A stretch of 64,000 bases of DNA, taken from Nocardioides piscis (GTDB taxonomy: Bacteria > Actinomycetota > Actinomycetes > Propionibacteriales > Nocardioidaceae). How positions within the stretch are numbered: the stretch's first letter is position 1; the number at the start of each line of letters is the position of its first letter. The stretch is from NCBI RefSeq assembly GCF_011300215.1, contig NZ_CP049866.1:2046001-2110000 (forward strand), written 5' to 3'. Under the pieces are notes generated by a model that was not told the DNA's origin, searched no databases, and worked only from the letters and a program-made list of their open reading frames with translations. Below are positions 9,666-19,861 of the stretch, one piece after another. The position numbers and the translations under genes were made by a program.

Positions 9666-9765
9666 GTGCCAACGATCACTAGGAAGCCGGTGGAATTCCG
9701 GCACAGTCGCGCTACTGTGACATCGCTTCAGCCTCAGGGTTGATCGGTGGAGTCAGACCCGATTG
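9655..9765 (+). promoter_or_regulatory. Cobalamin riboswitch upstream of cbtBA
   Basis: It starts with an AGGGTGAGTGCC element at the cobD stop. The core GGAAGCCGGTGGAATTCC, then GGCACAGTCGCGCTACTGTGA, lies at about 9682-9720, and the B12 box GGAGTCAGACCCG is at 9749-9761. CbtB starts 50 bases further on, so B12 should control cobalt uptake separately from the synthesis operon. Confidence 0.88.
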
Positions 9766-9814
9766 GTCGTCCAAACCCATCAACCAGGGACGCACGTATC
9801 CCTGAGGAGGACAC

Positions 9815-10033
9815 ATGTCGCACTCTGTTGCGGCACCGGTCGCCGGTGCCCCCGCTCTCCCCACCATCCCGCTCCGGGAGCTCGCCCCTTGGGCGCTCTT
9901 CTACGGACTGCTGGGAACGCTGGTCATCTTCTTCGTGAGCGCCGACCAGGGCGCTGTCTCGATCCCCGCGGGCACTGCGATCCACGAGTGGGTCCACGAC
10001 GGGCGTCACCTGCTCGGCTACCCCTGCCACTGA
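9815..10033 (+). CDS. cbtB: Cobalt transporter subunit CbtB
   Basis: 72 residues with one transmembrane helix (about residues 27-46) and the CbtB C-terminal metal-binding tail HEWVHDGRHLLGYPCH. A good AGGAGG site precedes the ATG. CbtB and the polytopic CbtA together form a B12-regulated cobalt uptake system; the riboswitch immediately upstream agrees with this. Confidence 0.9.
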   Translation: MSHSVAAPVAGAPALPTIPLRELAPWALFYGLLGTLVIFFVSADQGAVSIPAGTAIHEWVHDGRHLLGYPCH

Positions 10034-10108
10034 TCCTTGAGTAGCACCCCTTTTCCTCTCACTGTCCGGCGAGCGCTTGAGTGCGCCCGGTGAGGTATTG
10101 GCGACCCC

Positions 10109-10921
10109 ATGAACGGAATCTTGATGAACGCACGTGCATTTCTGGTCCGCGGCCTCCTCGCCGGCCTCCTTGCCGGCCTGGCAGCCTTCTTCGTCGGCTA
10201 CCAGGTCGGTGAGCCTCACGTCGAGGCCGCCATCGCGCTCGAGGAAGCCGGAGCGGCCGACTCTCACTCGCACGGCGAGGAGCCCGAGGCACACAGTCCC
10301 GCGGCTGACGAGGCCGGGGATGAGGAGGTCTTCAAGGTCTCCCGTGAGACCCAACGCACCTGGGGCCTGCTCACCGGGAGCCTCACCATCGGTCTCGCGT
10401 GGGGCGGCCTGGTCGCGCTGGTCGCCGCCGGCACCCTCGGACGGATCGGCCGGTTCCTGCCCGGTCAGTCGACAGCCGTGATCTCGCTGATCGGCTTCGT
10501 GTCGGTGGCCCTCGTGCCGTTCTTGAAGTATCCCGCCACCCCCCCGGCCGTCGGCAGCGGTGACACCATCGGTGACCGAACCGCCCTCTACTTCGGCTTC
10601 TTGCTGCTTTCCGTCGCCTCGGCCGTCCTTGCGACGTACCTCGCCTGCCGACTACGTGAGCGGATCGGCACGTACGGCGGGGTGGTCGCCGGCATCGCGG
10701 CGTACCTCCTTGTGGTGATTGTGGCCGCGCTCGTGTTCGCGCCGGTCAGCGAGCTGGGTGACTTCCCGGCCGACACGTTGTGGTCCTTCCGACTCTCCTC
10801 GATGCTCACGCTCGCCACCATGTGGGGCGTGCTCGGCGTGGTGCTGACCGGCCTGGTGTCGCGGCTTTACGCGCGGGAGACAGCCCTCGCCCATCGCCGG
10901 GAACTCGCCGCCAGCCTCTGA
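10109..10921 (+). CDS. cbtA: Cobalt transporter subunit CbtA
   Basis: 270 residues with about six membrane helices. The first is followed by an extracytoplasmic loop rich in His, Asp and Glu (SHSHGEEPEAHSP), plausible as a cobalt collection site. It lies 75 bases after cbtB and should be co-transcribed. A second ATG at 10124 is an alternative start. A palindromic terminator follows its stop. Confidence 0.88.
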   Translation: MNGILMNARAFLVRGLLAGLLAGLAAFFVGYQVGEPHVEAAIALEEAGAADSHSHGEEPEAHSPAADEAGDEEVFKVSRETQRTWGLLTGSLTIGLAWGGLVALVAAGTLGRIGRFLPGQSTAVISLIGFVSVALVPFLKYPATPPAVGSGDTIGDRTALYFGFLLLSVASAVLATYLACRLRERIGTYGGVVAGIAAYLLVVIVAALVFAPVSELGDFPADTLWSFRLSSMLTLATMWGVLGVVLTGLVSRLYARETALAHRRELAASL

Positions 10922-10925
10922 ACCT

Positions 10926-11603
10926 TCAGCGGGGGAGCCGGTGGCTCTCGATGGGAGAGCCACCGACGAGGTGGCCGGTAACGATGGCGCGCGCGGCGGC
11001 GGGGTCGACGTCGCCGTACCAGACGTCGTCGGGCTGGACGCTGACGACGGGCGCTTGATTGCAGGGGAACTGGCAGCCGGTGTGCGTGACTAGGACGTCG
11101 TTGTCGCCGACCCCGGCCTCCATCAGAGCGAGGATCAGCGTGCGCATGGTCTCATCACCGCCCCGAGCGGTGCAGCGCGGACCGCGGCAGACGAGCACTT
11201 GCCGGCGGTGGCCGGTCACGCCCTCCCAGGCAGTCGAGGTGAGCCCGGGTTCGGTGCCAGAGATCGGCTTGCAGTCGGTGAGTGTCGCGTCCAAGTCTCC
11301 CAACAAGCTGACCAGCCGGGTGGCGACGTTGAGGGTCGGCCGGAGCCCGGCCCGTTCGCGAAACCAGTGCCCGGCGATCCGACGCAGCCAGGAGTGTGCG
11401 GGTGCGAGGGGGCCCAGGTTGACCCCGACGAGAGTGATGTCGCCGACCCCGAGATCGGCCAGCCGGGTCAGCTCGAGCGAGAGGGGCGGGTCGCCCATCT
11501 GCAGGAACGCCACCGTCGCGTCACGGTCACGGGCGGCGGCCAGCAGATCGTCGCGGCGGTCGACGTCGGTGACCGACATCCCGACGAGCACGAGGGCGGT
11601 CAC
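10926..11603 (-). CDS. CbiX-like domain protein with C-terminal 2Fe-2S ferredoxin domain
   Basis: 225 residues from the GTG at 11603, which overlaps the cobU stop (GTGA). The N-terminal half resembles the CbiX/sirohydrochlorin chelatase fold but has GMSV where CbiX has its HGS motif. The C-terminal half has a thioredoxin-like 2Fe-2S ferredoxin pattern: CRGPRC (C-x4-C) and CQFPC (C-x3-C). It is the last gene of the cobN-F-Q-K-U operon. A role in cobalt or electron delivery during corrin synthesis is inference from position; chelatase activity is doubtful because the usual His is missing. Confidence 0.7.
   Translation of the reverse strand: MTALVLVGMSVTDVDRRDDLLAAARDRDATVAFLQMGDPPLSLELTRLADLGVGDITLVGVNLGPLAPAHSWLRRIAGHWFRERAGLRPTLNVATRLVSLLGDLDATLTDCKPISGTEPGLTSTAWEGVTGHRRQVLVCRGPRCTARGGDETMRTLILALMEAGVGDNDVLVTHTGCQFPCNQAPVVSVQPDDVWYGDVDPAAARAIVTGHLVGGSPIESHRLPR
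10939..10965. terminator. Perfect inverted repeat between convergent cbtA and the CbiX-like gene
   Basis: An 11-bp perfect stem, CGGTGGCTCTC with GAGAGCCACCG, has a five-base loop. It lies 18 bases after the cbtA stop and over the last codons of the opposing gene, so it can end transcripts from both sides. No long T tract follows on either strand. Confidence 0.6.
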
Positions 11604-12124
11604 AGCCGGAGCACCCGACCCGCGACCACGAGGTGTACCTCGACGCAAGCAGTGGCTACCCGTTGGTTGACCATGCCCAGCAGGTCGCGGAAGAGGCGGC
11701 CGGACCGGTGGGTGGGGACGACCCCAAGCCCCACCTCGTTCGTCACGAGCACGACGTCGTCGCGAAGCGCCACAGCCGCGACTACATCATCGAGCAGGGC
11801 GTCGACGGTCGAGGTGACCGTCTTGGCGGAGGCGTCCCAGAGTTCGCCCGAATCGAGGACGCCTGCCAGCCAGGTGCCTAGGCAGTCCACTAGGACCGGT
11901 CCATCCAGGCGCAGGGCTGATGCGAGGTCGCGCGACTCCACCGTGGCCCACGTGGCAGGGCGTCGCGCCCGATGGGCGGCGATCCGGGCGACCCAGTCGG
12001 GGTCGGAGTCCTCCTCGACGCTCGGCCCGGGGGCGACGTACGTGACGGACGGCGCGTTGGCCAGCAACGATTCAGCGTGCTGCGACTTTCCCGAGCGCAC
12101 TCCGCCGGTGACCAGGATCTTCAT
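11600..12124 (-). CDS. cobU: Adenosylcobinamide kinase / cobinamide-phosphate guanylyltransferase
   Basis: 174 residues, the normal CobU length. It has the P-loop GGVRSGKS at residues 7-14 and the guanylyltransferase segment [13 protein letters not shown]. It phosphorylates adenosylcobinamide and activates it as the GDP derivative for CobS. Both ends overlap neighbours by four bases. Confidence 0.93.
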   Translation of the reverse strand: MKILVTGGVRSGKSQHAESLLANAPSVTYVAPGPSVEEDSDPDWVARIAAHRARRPATWATVESRDLASALRLDGPVLVDCLGTWLAGVLDSGELWDASAKTVTSTVDALLDDVVAAVALRDDVVLVTNEVGLGVVPTHRSGRLFRDLLGMVNQRVATACVEVHLVVAGRVLRL

Positions 12125-12840
12125 GCCAGCTCCTCGACCCAGGCCACGGCCTCGGCGACGGCGTGGACGGTGCGGACACCTTCGGGTCCTGGTGGGCGGC
12201 GTACGACGACGACGGCAACGCCGAGCACGGCCGCCGCCTCCAGCTTCGGCCAGGTGTAGCTGCCGCCGGAGTCCTTGGTGACGAGCACATCGGTGCCGTG
12301 CTCGCGCAGCAGCGAAATCTCGGACGGCAGCGTGTAGGGACCGCGGCTGGTGATCAGCTCCCAAGCGGGCGGCAGGCACAGATCGGGTACGTCGACGACG
12401 CGGGCCAGCGCCGGAAGGTCGCCGAGCGCCGGGACGAACCGAGCGAGCTCCTGTCGCCCGACGGTGAGGAAGGGTCGCGCTCCCAGATCGGCGGCAGTGG
12501 TGGCCGCGTCCGCGTGTGACTCGACGTAGTACCACGACGGGTCCGGCGTCCAGCCGGGCCGTTCCAGCCGGAGCAGCGGCAGGTCAGTGCACGCGGCGGC
12601 CGCGTTGGTCGTCATGCCGAGCGCGAAGGGGTGGGTGGCATCGACCACGGCGTCGTAGTCGGCCAGCGCTGCCCGCATTCCGGGTATGCCGCCGAAGCCG
12701 CCGATGCGCACCTTGCCGACCGGCAGCCGCGGCCGGGCCACGCGACCGGCCAGGGAGGAGGTGACGTCGAGACCCGCCGCCACGAGCTCGGCGGCGAGCT
12801 CGCGGGCTTCGCTGGTGCCGCCGAGCAGGAGCAGCCTCAC
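12121..12840 (-). CDS. cobK: Precorrin-6A reductase
   Basis: 239 residues, GTG start overlapping the cobQ stop. CobK uses NADPH to reduce precorrin-6A to precorrin-6B, the substrate of CobL. The N-terminus [17 protein letters not shown] is the family's nucleotide-binding segment. [14 protein letters not shown] and [17 protein letters not shown] are further CobK/CbiJ signatures. Confidence 0.92.
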   Translation of the reverse strand: MRLLLLGGTSEARELAAELVAAGLDVTSSLAGRVARPRLPVGKVRIGGFGGIPGMRAALADYDAVVDATHPFALGMTTNAAAACTDLPLLRLERPGWTPDPSWYYVESHADAATTAADLGARPFLTVGRQELARFVPALGDLPALARVVDVPDLCLPPAWELITSRGPYTLPSEISLLREHGTDVLVTKDSGGSYTWPKLEAAAVLGVAVVVVRRPPGPEGVRTVHAVAEAVAWVEELA

Positions 12841-14315
12841 GATGCACCCCCGGGCGGCAGGACCGGAAGTCCGGACGGCGCACCGCCGTGGGCGAGGTCG
12901 AGCAGGGCCTCGACGTCGAGGTGTTCCTCGACGAGGTCGCCGAGCAGGTCGAGACGGCGCTCCCGAGCATCAGGGAAGGACACGGCCGATGGACGCAGGT
13001 CGAGTGTCTCGGCGAGGAAGGACCGGCGCAGCTCGTCGCCTTCCAGACTGCCGTGCCACATCGTGCCGAAGACCAGCCCGTCTCGAGCCCCGCCCAGAAA
13101 GGGCTGTCCGGCGCCTACGGTGATGCGCCCGTGGTGGATCTCGTAGCCGGAGGCCGGCGTGCCCAGCGCCGTACCAACCGGAAGTCGCAAAACCTTGTCG
13201 ACGGCGAATTCGGTGCTGACATCGAGCAGGCCGAGCCCTTTGACACAGATGCCCGGCTCGCCCTCGACCCCATGCGGATCCGCGATGGTCTGCCCCAGCA
13301 TCTGGAAGCCGCCGCAGATGCCGAGCACAGGTCGACCGCGCTTCGCGTGCTCGATGATCGCGCGGCCCAGGCCGCGAGCATGCAGCCACGCGAGGTCGCT
13401 GATGGTCGCCCGCGTGCCCGGCAGGACGACCAGGTCGGCATCGGCGAGGTCGCGTGGGCTCGCAGCGAAGACGACGTCGAGGTCGGGCTCGAGCCCAAGG
13501 GCGTCGAGGTCGGTGAAGTTGCTGATCCGGGGCAGCCTCACCACGGCCACCTTGCGTGCGCCGCCGTGGACTCCCCGCCGGCCGTCGAGGTCGAGGGCGT
13601 CCTCCGAGTCGAGCCACAGCGAGGAGTCCCAGGGCAGCACGCCGAAGACGGGTCGACCGGTGAGCCTCTCCAGCGAGTCCAGTCCCGGCGACAGCAGGTC
13701 GACGTCGCCGCGGAACTTGTTGACGACGAACCCGGCGATCAGTTGTTGATCGGCCGCGGACAGCAGTGCCACGGTCCCGAACATCGCCGCGAAGACACCC
13801 CCGCGGTCGATGTCGCCGACGACGACGGTGGGCAGCCCGGCATGACTGGCGAGCCCCATGTTGACGTAGTCCCCGGCGCGGAGGTTGATCTCAGCCGGGC
13901 TGCCGGCTCCCTCCGCGACGACGACCTCGAAGCGCGCCGACAGGTCGTCGTACGCCGCGTGCGCGGCCCGCGCCAAGTGCCGTCGCCCGGATTCCCAGTC
14001 GCACGAGGAGACGTCGCCCGCCGGGTGCCCCATCAGTACGACGTGGCTGCGGCGGTCGGAGCCGGGCTTGAGAAGCACCGGGTTCATCGCTGGCTCGGGC
14101 GTCACCCGAGCCGCAAGCGCTTGCACCCACTGGGCGCGCCCGATCTCGGACGCAGTGCCGTCCGCCGCGACGCAGACCATCGAGTTGTTCGACATGTTCT
14201 GCGCCTTGTACGGCGCCACGCTGATCCCGCGGCGAGCGAAGGCCCGGCACAGGCCGGTGGTCACCACGCTCTTGCCGGCATCCGAAGTGGTCCCCGCCAC
14301 CAGCAGTCCGGTCAT
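12837..14315 (-). CDS. cobQ: Cobyric acid synthase
   Basis: 492 residues. The ATP-dependent synthetase part begins [15 protein letters not shown] with MNPVLLKP further on. The C-terminal glutamine amidotransferase has its nucleophile in [10 protein letters not shown] and a histidine in [10 protein letters not shown]. It amidates the b, d, e and g side chains of adenosylcobyrinate diamide, acting after CobB and CobO and before CobD. Seven bases separate it from cobF. Confidence 0.95.
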   Translation of the reverse strand: MTGLLVAGTTSDAGKSVVTTGLCRAFARRGISVAPYKAQNMSNNSMVCVAADGTASEIGRAQWVQALAARVTPEPAMNPVLLKPGSDRRSHVVLMGHPAGDVSSCDWESGRRHLARAAHAAYDDLSARFEVVVAEGAGSPAEINLRAGDYVNMGLASHAGLPTVVVGDIDRGGVFAAMFGTVALLSAADQQLIAGFVVNKFRGDVDLLSPGLDSLERLTGRPVFGVLPWDSSLWLDSEDALDLDGRRGVHGGARKVAVVRLPRISNFTDLDALGLEPDLDVVFAASPRDLADADLVVLPGTRATISDLAWLHARGLGRAIIEHAKRGRPVLGICGGFQMLGQTIADPHGVEGEPGICVKGLGLLDVSTEFAVDKVLRLPVGTALGTPASGYEIHHGRITVGAGQPFLGGARDGLVFGTMWHGSLEGDELRRSFLAETLDLRPSAVSFPDARERRLDLLGDLVEEHLDVEALLDLAHGGAPSGLPVLPPGGAS

Positions 14316-14322
14316 GGGGTGC

Positions 14323-15054
14323 TCATGCCGGTGCTCGTAGCAGGTGGACGTCCATCACCCAGCCGGCTGACTCCTTCGCCCGGGCGCGGGCAGCGCCGAG
14401 CTCGCTGAGCACCTCGCCCACGCGGCCGGCGACGAGCTCCTCCGAGGGGGTGCCGAGATTGGCGCCCCACCAGATCGTCCAGTCCTCGAGCCCGGCGAGG
14501 TCGAGGGACGAGGTCAGCATGACCAGGAGGTTGGTCTGTCCTGCCGAGACGTCGTCGCGCAGCCGCCGCGCGGTGGTGATGTGCACGGGCGCACCCACAG
14601 GGTGGAGCACGATGCGGTGCCGTGCAGCGAGCAGCTGCGGTGCGCTGATGCCGGGCAGCACGTCGTAGTCGAGGGGGAGCCGAGTCGCGAGCTCCTCGAC
14701 GATGCGGATGGTCGAGTCGTAGAGCGACGGGTCGCCCCACACGAGGAAGGCTGCCTCACCACCGCGCTCGCGCAGCACTGTCTCGTATGCCGCAACGCGG
14801 GCCTCGTGCCACTCGCGCACCGCGGCGGGGTAGTCGACCGGGTCCGAGCGGTCCCGCTCCGGGTCCGTGACGGCGACGAGCTCCACGCCGTACGCCCCAG
14901 CGACGACCCGCCGGGCGGCGAGCAGGCCGTCGTTGTCCCCTTTGTCCGCAGCCACGACGTAGTCACACGCCCGAAGGACGTCAGCCACCTCGGGCGTCAC
15001 GTGCTGCGGGCCCATCCCGATCCCCAAGATCCTGACCCTGCTGCGGCCTGTCAC
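14323..15054 (-). CDS. cobF: Precorrin-6A synthase (deacetylating)
   Basis: 243 residues of the tetrapyrrole SAM-methyltransferase family. It has ILGIGMGPQHVT at the start, FLVWGDPSLYDST as the SAM-contact loop and a VLPGISAPQLLAAR segment. CobF methylates C1 of precorrin-5 and removes acetate, a step peculiar to the aerobic route. It overlaps cobN by four bases. Confidence 0.92.
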   Translation of the reverse strand: MTGRSRVRILGIGMGPQHVTPEVADVLRACDYVVAADKGDNDGLLAARRVVAGAYGVELVAVTDPERDRSDPVDYPAAVREWHEARVAAYETVLRERGGEAAFLVWGDPSLYDSTIRIVEELATRLPLDYDVLPGISAPQLLAARHRIVLHPVGAPVHITTARRLRDDVSAGQTNLLVMLTSSLDLAGLEDWTIWWGANLGTPSEELVAGRVGEVLSELGAARARAKESAGWVMDVHLLRAPA

Positions 15055-18000
15055 TCACGATCCTCGATGTCACCCTCGACCTCGAGGTATACCTGCTGCA
15101 TCGCCGCCATCACGCCCGGGTCCGGCTCCGCCCACAGTCCACGTTCGGCGGCTTCGTGCAGGCGCTCGACGATGCCGCGCAGCGCCCACGGGTTGGAGGT
15201 GCGCAGGAAGGCCTGGTTGGTCTCGTCGAGGACGTATTCACTCGCCAGCTTCTCGTACATCCAGTCGTGCACGACCCCCGCGGTGGCGTCGAAGCCGAAG
15301 AGGTAGTCGACGGTTGCGGCCAGCTCGAAGGCACCCTTGTAGCCGTGTCGCTGCATCGCCGCGATCCACCGCGGGTTGACCACGCGGGAGCGGAAAACCC
15401 GGGCGGTCTCCTCGGCCAGGGTGCGGGTGCGGACGGCGTCGGGCGAGGTCGAGTCGCCGACGTAGGCCTTGGGGTTTGTGCCGGTGAGCGCACGCACCGT
15501 CGCGATCATGCCGCCGTGGTACTGGAAGTAGTCGTCGGAGTCGGCGATGTCGTGCTCGACGCTGTCGACGTTCTTGGCCGCCACCTTGATCCGCCGGTAG
15601 TTGGCGCGCATGTCGTCGGCAGCCGGTGCACCGTCGAGGTCGCGACCGTAGGCGAAGCCGCCCCAGGCCGTGTACACCTCCGCCAGGTCCTTGTCGTCGC
15701 GCCAAGAACCCGACTCCACGACCTGCAGGATGCCGGCGCCGTAGGACCCGGGCTTGGACCCGAAGATGCGCGTCGTGGCGCGGCGCTCGTCACCGTGCTC
15801 CGCCAGGTCAGCGTGGGCGTGGGCACGGACGTAGTTGTCCTCGTCCGGCTCGTCGAGCTCGGCCACCATCCGCACGGCGTCGTCGAGCATCGCCACCACG
15901 TGCGGGAAGGCGTCCCGGAAGAACCCCGAGATCCGCACCGTGACGTCGATGCGCGGCCGACCGAGCTCGGCGAGGGGCACGACGACCAGATCACGCACCC
16001 GCCGCGACTCGGCGTCCCACTCGGGGCGTACGCCGAGGAGGGCGAGCACCTCGGCGATGTCGTCACCGGACGTGCGCATCGCGGAGGTGCCCCACACAGA
16101 CAGTCCCACCGATGTGGGGTAGGAGCCGGTCTCGTCGAGGTAGCGCTGGATCAGCGAGTCGGCCATCGCCTGACCGGTCTGCCACGCCAGTCGGGAGGGC
16201 ACTGCGCGCGGGTCCACGGTGTAGAAGTTGCGCCCGGTCGGGAGTACGTTGACCAGTCCGCGCAGCGGCGAGCCGCTCGGACCGGCGGGCACGAAGCCGC
16301 CGTTGAGAGCGTGCAGCACAGCAGTCAGCTCATCGGACGTGCCGGCTAGTCGGGGCACGACCTCGGTCGCCGCGAAGGCGAGCACCCGTTGGACGTCGGG
16401 GTCCTCGTGCACGTCGAGGGCAGCAGCCGGGTCCCAGCCCGACTTCTCCATCTGCTCCACCAGGCCACGGGCCTGCGCCTCGAAGACGTCGACGTCTGCA
16501 GAGGTGGCCTGCTCCACGTCGACGAGGCCGAGGGCCGAACGAAGTCCTGGGACTGCGTTGCCGACCCCGCCCCACACCTGGGAGGCGCGCAGGATCGCTA
16601 GCACCAGGTTGACCCGGGGCTCGCCCACCGGTGCTTCGCCGAGGATGTGCAGCCCGTCGCGGATCTGGGCGTCCTTAATCTCGCAGAGCCAGCCGTCGAC
16701 GTGGAGAATGAAGTTGTCGAAGTCCTCGTCGTCGGGTCGCTCCTCGAGGCCGAGGTCCCGGTGGAGCTGGGCCGCCTGCATCAGGGTCCAGATCTCGCCC
16801 CGGACGGCTGGCAGCTTGGCCGGGTCCATCGCCGCGATGTTGGCGTACTCGTCCAGCAGCTGCTCGAGACGGGCGATGTCGCCGTACGCCTCGGCCCTGG
16901 CCATCGGTGGCACGAGGTGGTCGACGATCGTGGCGTGGGCGCGGCGCTTGGCTTGCGCGCCCTCGCCCGGGTCGTTGACGAGGAACGGGTAGATCAGCGG
17001 CAGGTTGCCCAGAACGGCGTCGGTGCCGCACGAGGCCGAGAGGGCCGCGTTCTTGCCAGGCAGCCACTCGAGCGAACCGTGCTTGCCGAGGTGGACGACC
17101 GCGTCGGCACCGAAGCCGCCGTCGTCGACGGTGCTCTCCAGCCAGCGGTATGCACCGACGTAGTGGTGGCTCGGTGCGAGGTCGGGATCGTGGTAGATCG
17201 CGACGGGGTTCTCCCGAAGCCGCGGGGCGGCTGGATCAGCAGCACCACGTTGCCGGCCTGCAGGGTCGCGAGCACGAGCTCGCCGTCGACGTTGACGAAG
17301 AGGCTGCCGGGCGCCGGCCCCCAGGCGTCGGCCATCGCGTCACGCAGGTCGGGCGGCAGGCCTTGGGTCCAGGCGCCGTACGCCGCAGCGCTGATCCGCA
17401 CGTGGGCGTCGGTCAGCTGCCCTGACGTCAGCCACTCTTCGTCCTGGCCGCCGGCCGAGATCAGCGCGTGGATGAGCGCGTCGCCTGCCTCGGTGTCGGT
17501 GTCGGTCCCGTCGAGGATCTCGAGCACCCGGTTGTCACTGCCGAGGTCGTAGCCAGCATCACGCAAGCGTCGAAGCAGCCGGATCGCCGAGACTGGCGTG
17601 TCGAGGCCGACGGCGTTACCGATGCGGGAGTGCTTGGTGGGATAGGCGGACAGCACCAGGGCGAGCTTCTTCTCGGCGTTGGGCACCGATCGCAGCCGGG
17701 CGTGCCTGACCGCGATGCCGGCGACGCGCGCACAGCGCTCGGGGTCGGCGACGTAGTGGGGCAGGCCGTCGGCATCGATCTCTTTGAAGGAGAAGGGCGC
17801 GGTGATGATCCGGCCGTCGAACTCCGGGATCGCGATCTGGGTCGCAGAGTCGAGCGGGCTGACGCCGTCGTCGGAAGCCTCCCAGTCGGCCCGACTGCCC
17901 GTCAGGCAGAGCCCCTGGAGCACCGGGATGTCCAGGGCCGCCATTCGCGCAACGTCCCAGGCCTCGTCGTCGCCGCCCGCGCTCGCGGTCGACGGCACGC

Positions 18001-18655
18001 TGCCGCCGGCCGCCAGGACGGTCACCACGAGGGCGTCGAGGGTGCCGAGCTCGGTGTAGAGCTCATCGGGTGCGGCACGGAGGGACCCCGCGAAGATGGG
18101 TATGCCGACGGCCTGACCGGTGGCGTCGACGGCATCGGCCAGGGCATGCGCGAAGGCGGTGTTGCCGCTCGCCTCGTGGGCTCGGTAGTAGAGCACGCCG
18201 ATGCGCGGGAGCGACGCGTCGCCGACCGGTCGGGCGGCGTACCCCCACATGGGCAGCACGGCGGGCGGGTCGAACCCCTCGCCGGTCAGCAGGATCGTGT
18301 CGGAGAGGAAGGCGTGCAGCTGGCGCAGGTTCTCCGGACCGCCCTCGGCGAGATAGCGATGAGCCTCGGCGGCGATCCCGGTCGGCACCGACGAGCGCTC
18401 CATCAGCTCGGCGCTGGGCTGCTGCTCACCGCCGAGGACGACGACGGGCATCCCGGTCGCGGCGATCCGAGTGAAGCCGGAGCACAGGTCCTGCGGCGAG
18501 CCGAGCAACCGACCGACGACCAGGTCGCAGCCCTCGATCACCTCAGCCATCGACTGGTGACCCGGTCGGGCGGGATTGGCCAACACGTAGTCGGCGCCGG
18601 AGGCCCGAGCGCTGAGCAGATCAGTGTCGGAAGTCGAGAGCAGAGCGATGCGCAC
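15051..18655 (-). pseudogene. cobN: Cobaltochelatase subunit CobN, interrupted by a one-base frameshift
   Basis: Together the two frames code for about 1200 residues, a full-length CobN, the large subunit that inserts cobalt into hydrogenobyrinate diamide. The 5' part (18655 to about 17216) ends in PPRGFG. After that the frame is lost and reaches a stop at 16994. Adding one G in the GGG run at 17213-17215 (CCC on the plus strand) restores GFGENPVAIYHDPD and then the 3' part, which has CobN motifs such as LGKHGSLEWLPGK and GGMIATVRALTGTNPKAYVGDS. The GTG at 18655 lies just after the riboswitch. Every other part looks intact, so I suspect a sequence error; if real, the cell needs another CobN. 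Confidence 0.85.
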
Positions 18656-18704
18656 AGCGGGCGTTCCTCCTCCGGGGTTCTCGCCCCGTCCATCGGTGGG
18701 ATAC

Positions 18705-18818
18705 CCGTGGCCAGTGTCTGGCTGCACCCGACCGTCCAAAAAACGGGGACCGGGATGTCACAGTGGCGGAACCGCCCCGGAGTCGCACCGGGTTCCTGCG
18801 CCATGGGCACCCTCAGCG
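18705..18818 (-). promoter_or_regulatory. Cobalamin riboswitch upstream of cobN
   Basis: Read on the minus strand: an AGGGTGCCC element, then GGAACCCGGTGCGACTCCGG and TTCCGCCACTGTGACATCCC. The B12 box AGCCAGACACTGGCC lies near 18709-18723. It ends about 50 bases before the cobN GTG and should repress the whole leftward cob operon. Confidence 0.88.
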
Positions 18819-18836
18819 TAGTGGAGACTGGGGCCC

Positions 18837-19435
18837 GTGCACCCGCCGGTCTACCTCGTCAGGCACGGAGAGTCCGAGTGGAACGTCCGGCGCCTGACGC
18901 AAGGACAGACGAAGCATCCCCGATTGACCGCAATCGGCCGCGAGCAGGCCGCTGGCGCCGCCGAGGCGATCGCGGCAGACCTGGCGCGGCTCGGCCTGCC
19001 CGCTGCTCGCCTTGTCACCAGTGATCTGGTTCGGGCGGTCGAGACCGCCCAGATTGTGGGGGAGAGGATCGGGCTCGTCCCCGAGCTGGACGCCCGCCTC
19101 CGCGAGCAGCACCTCGGGGAACTGGAGGGTCGCAGCTACGAGAACTCCTGGGCGCGGGCCAAGCTGCACGACTGGTCGGACCCCGAGCTGCCGCTGGCGG
19201 GGGTGAGTCGGTCGGGGAGGTGCGCCGCCGCCTGGCCGCAGTCCTGGCGGACCTCGCTCCTGGGACTCCCACGGTGCTGATCAGCCACGGCGACGCGATC
19301 CGCTCCGCGCTCGCGCACCTCCTCGGGCAGTCGATGACGGACACGCCCTGGGTCGAGGTGCAAAACGGTGCCGTCGCGAGGTATGGCAGTGGCGAGGTCG
19401 GGTGGCTCGCGCAACTAGGGTTAGAGGGCCGCTAG
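18837..19435 (+). pseudogene. Histidine phosphatase (CobC alpha-ribazole phosphatase-like), frameshifted
   Basis: About 200 residues once the frame is repaired. The N-terminal part has the phosphohistidine motif LVRHGESEWN; the C-terminal part, in another frame, has ISHGDAIRSALAHLLG. The break is at the G run 19199-19203: one extra G gives LPLAGGESVGEVRRRLAAV and joins the halves. Histidine phosphatases next to cob genes often remove the phosphate of alpha-ribazole or cobalamin phosphate (CobC), but a general PhoE-type phosphatase is equally possible. The start is the GTG at 18837, 20 bases beyond the divergent riboswitch. Confidence 0.78.
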
Positions 19436-19861
19436 CGTGCCCTCACCCGGGAGGCGACGATCCCCGAAGGTAGGTCGCAGAGATCGGGTGGCTCCGGGTC
19501 CGCTGATGATCAAACCAGCTAGCCACGGACGCCTGACGATTCTCTTACGTGTGGTGAGCTCTCACATTGACCCCATTTCCGCGTGTCGGTGCCGACGGCC
19601 AGGACGTGCCCGTCAGTGCGGAGGCACTCGCTCGGAACCACGCCGAGCCGTTCCCGGCGCACTTGGTCGACGCCTGGATGAGCTATCGAGCCAACCGCTC
19701 GACCATCCGCAGTCGCGACCGCGCTTGGGCGGCAGCTGGATTCGACATGTCATCGAAATGTCATCAGAAACTCAGCCTTTTCTGACGAACCACCGCGGTG
19801 TGCAGCGGTGAGACGTCCGGCCGGTGGGCGGGGCTGGCATGGTCGCCGCTACGACAGGGCC
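19436..19861. other. 426-base stretch without a recognisable gene
   Basis: No convincing coding sequence or tRNA is visible. A 72-codon frame at 19567-19785 ends in SSKCHQKLSLF. The DNA around it carries two close copies of TCATCRRAA (19750-19772), resembling a pair at 59763-59785 near the tRNA scar. It lies between the core cob genes and the recombinase, so it may be an old junction of the island. Confidence 0.4.

Noticed and set aside
12888-14408. 506-codon open frame opposite cobQ
   Set aside because: Shadow frame; cobQ on the minus strand has all family motifs and coupled neighbours.
17205-17220. Programmed ribosomal frameshift in cobN
   Set aside because: No slippery heptamer or downstream structure is evident, and at least three other genes have the same kind of one-base G/C-run loss, so an error is simpler.
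19437-19560. Left-hand copy of the tRNA-fMet end
   Set aside because: Only AGGTCGCAG (19471-19479) matches; nine bases are not enough to call an attachment site.
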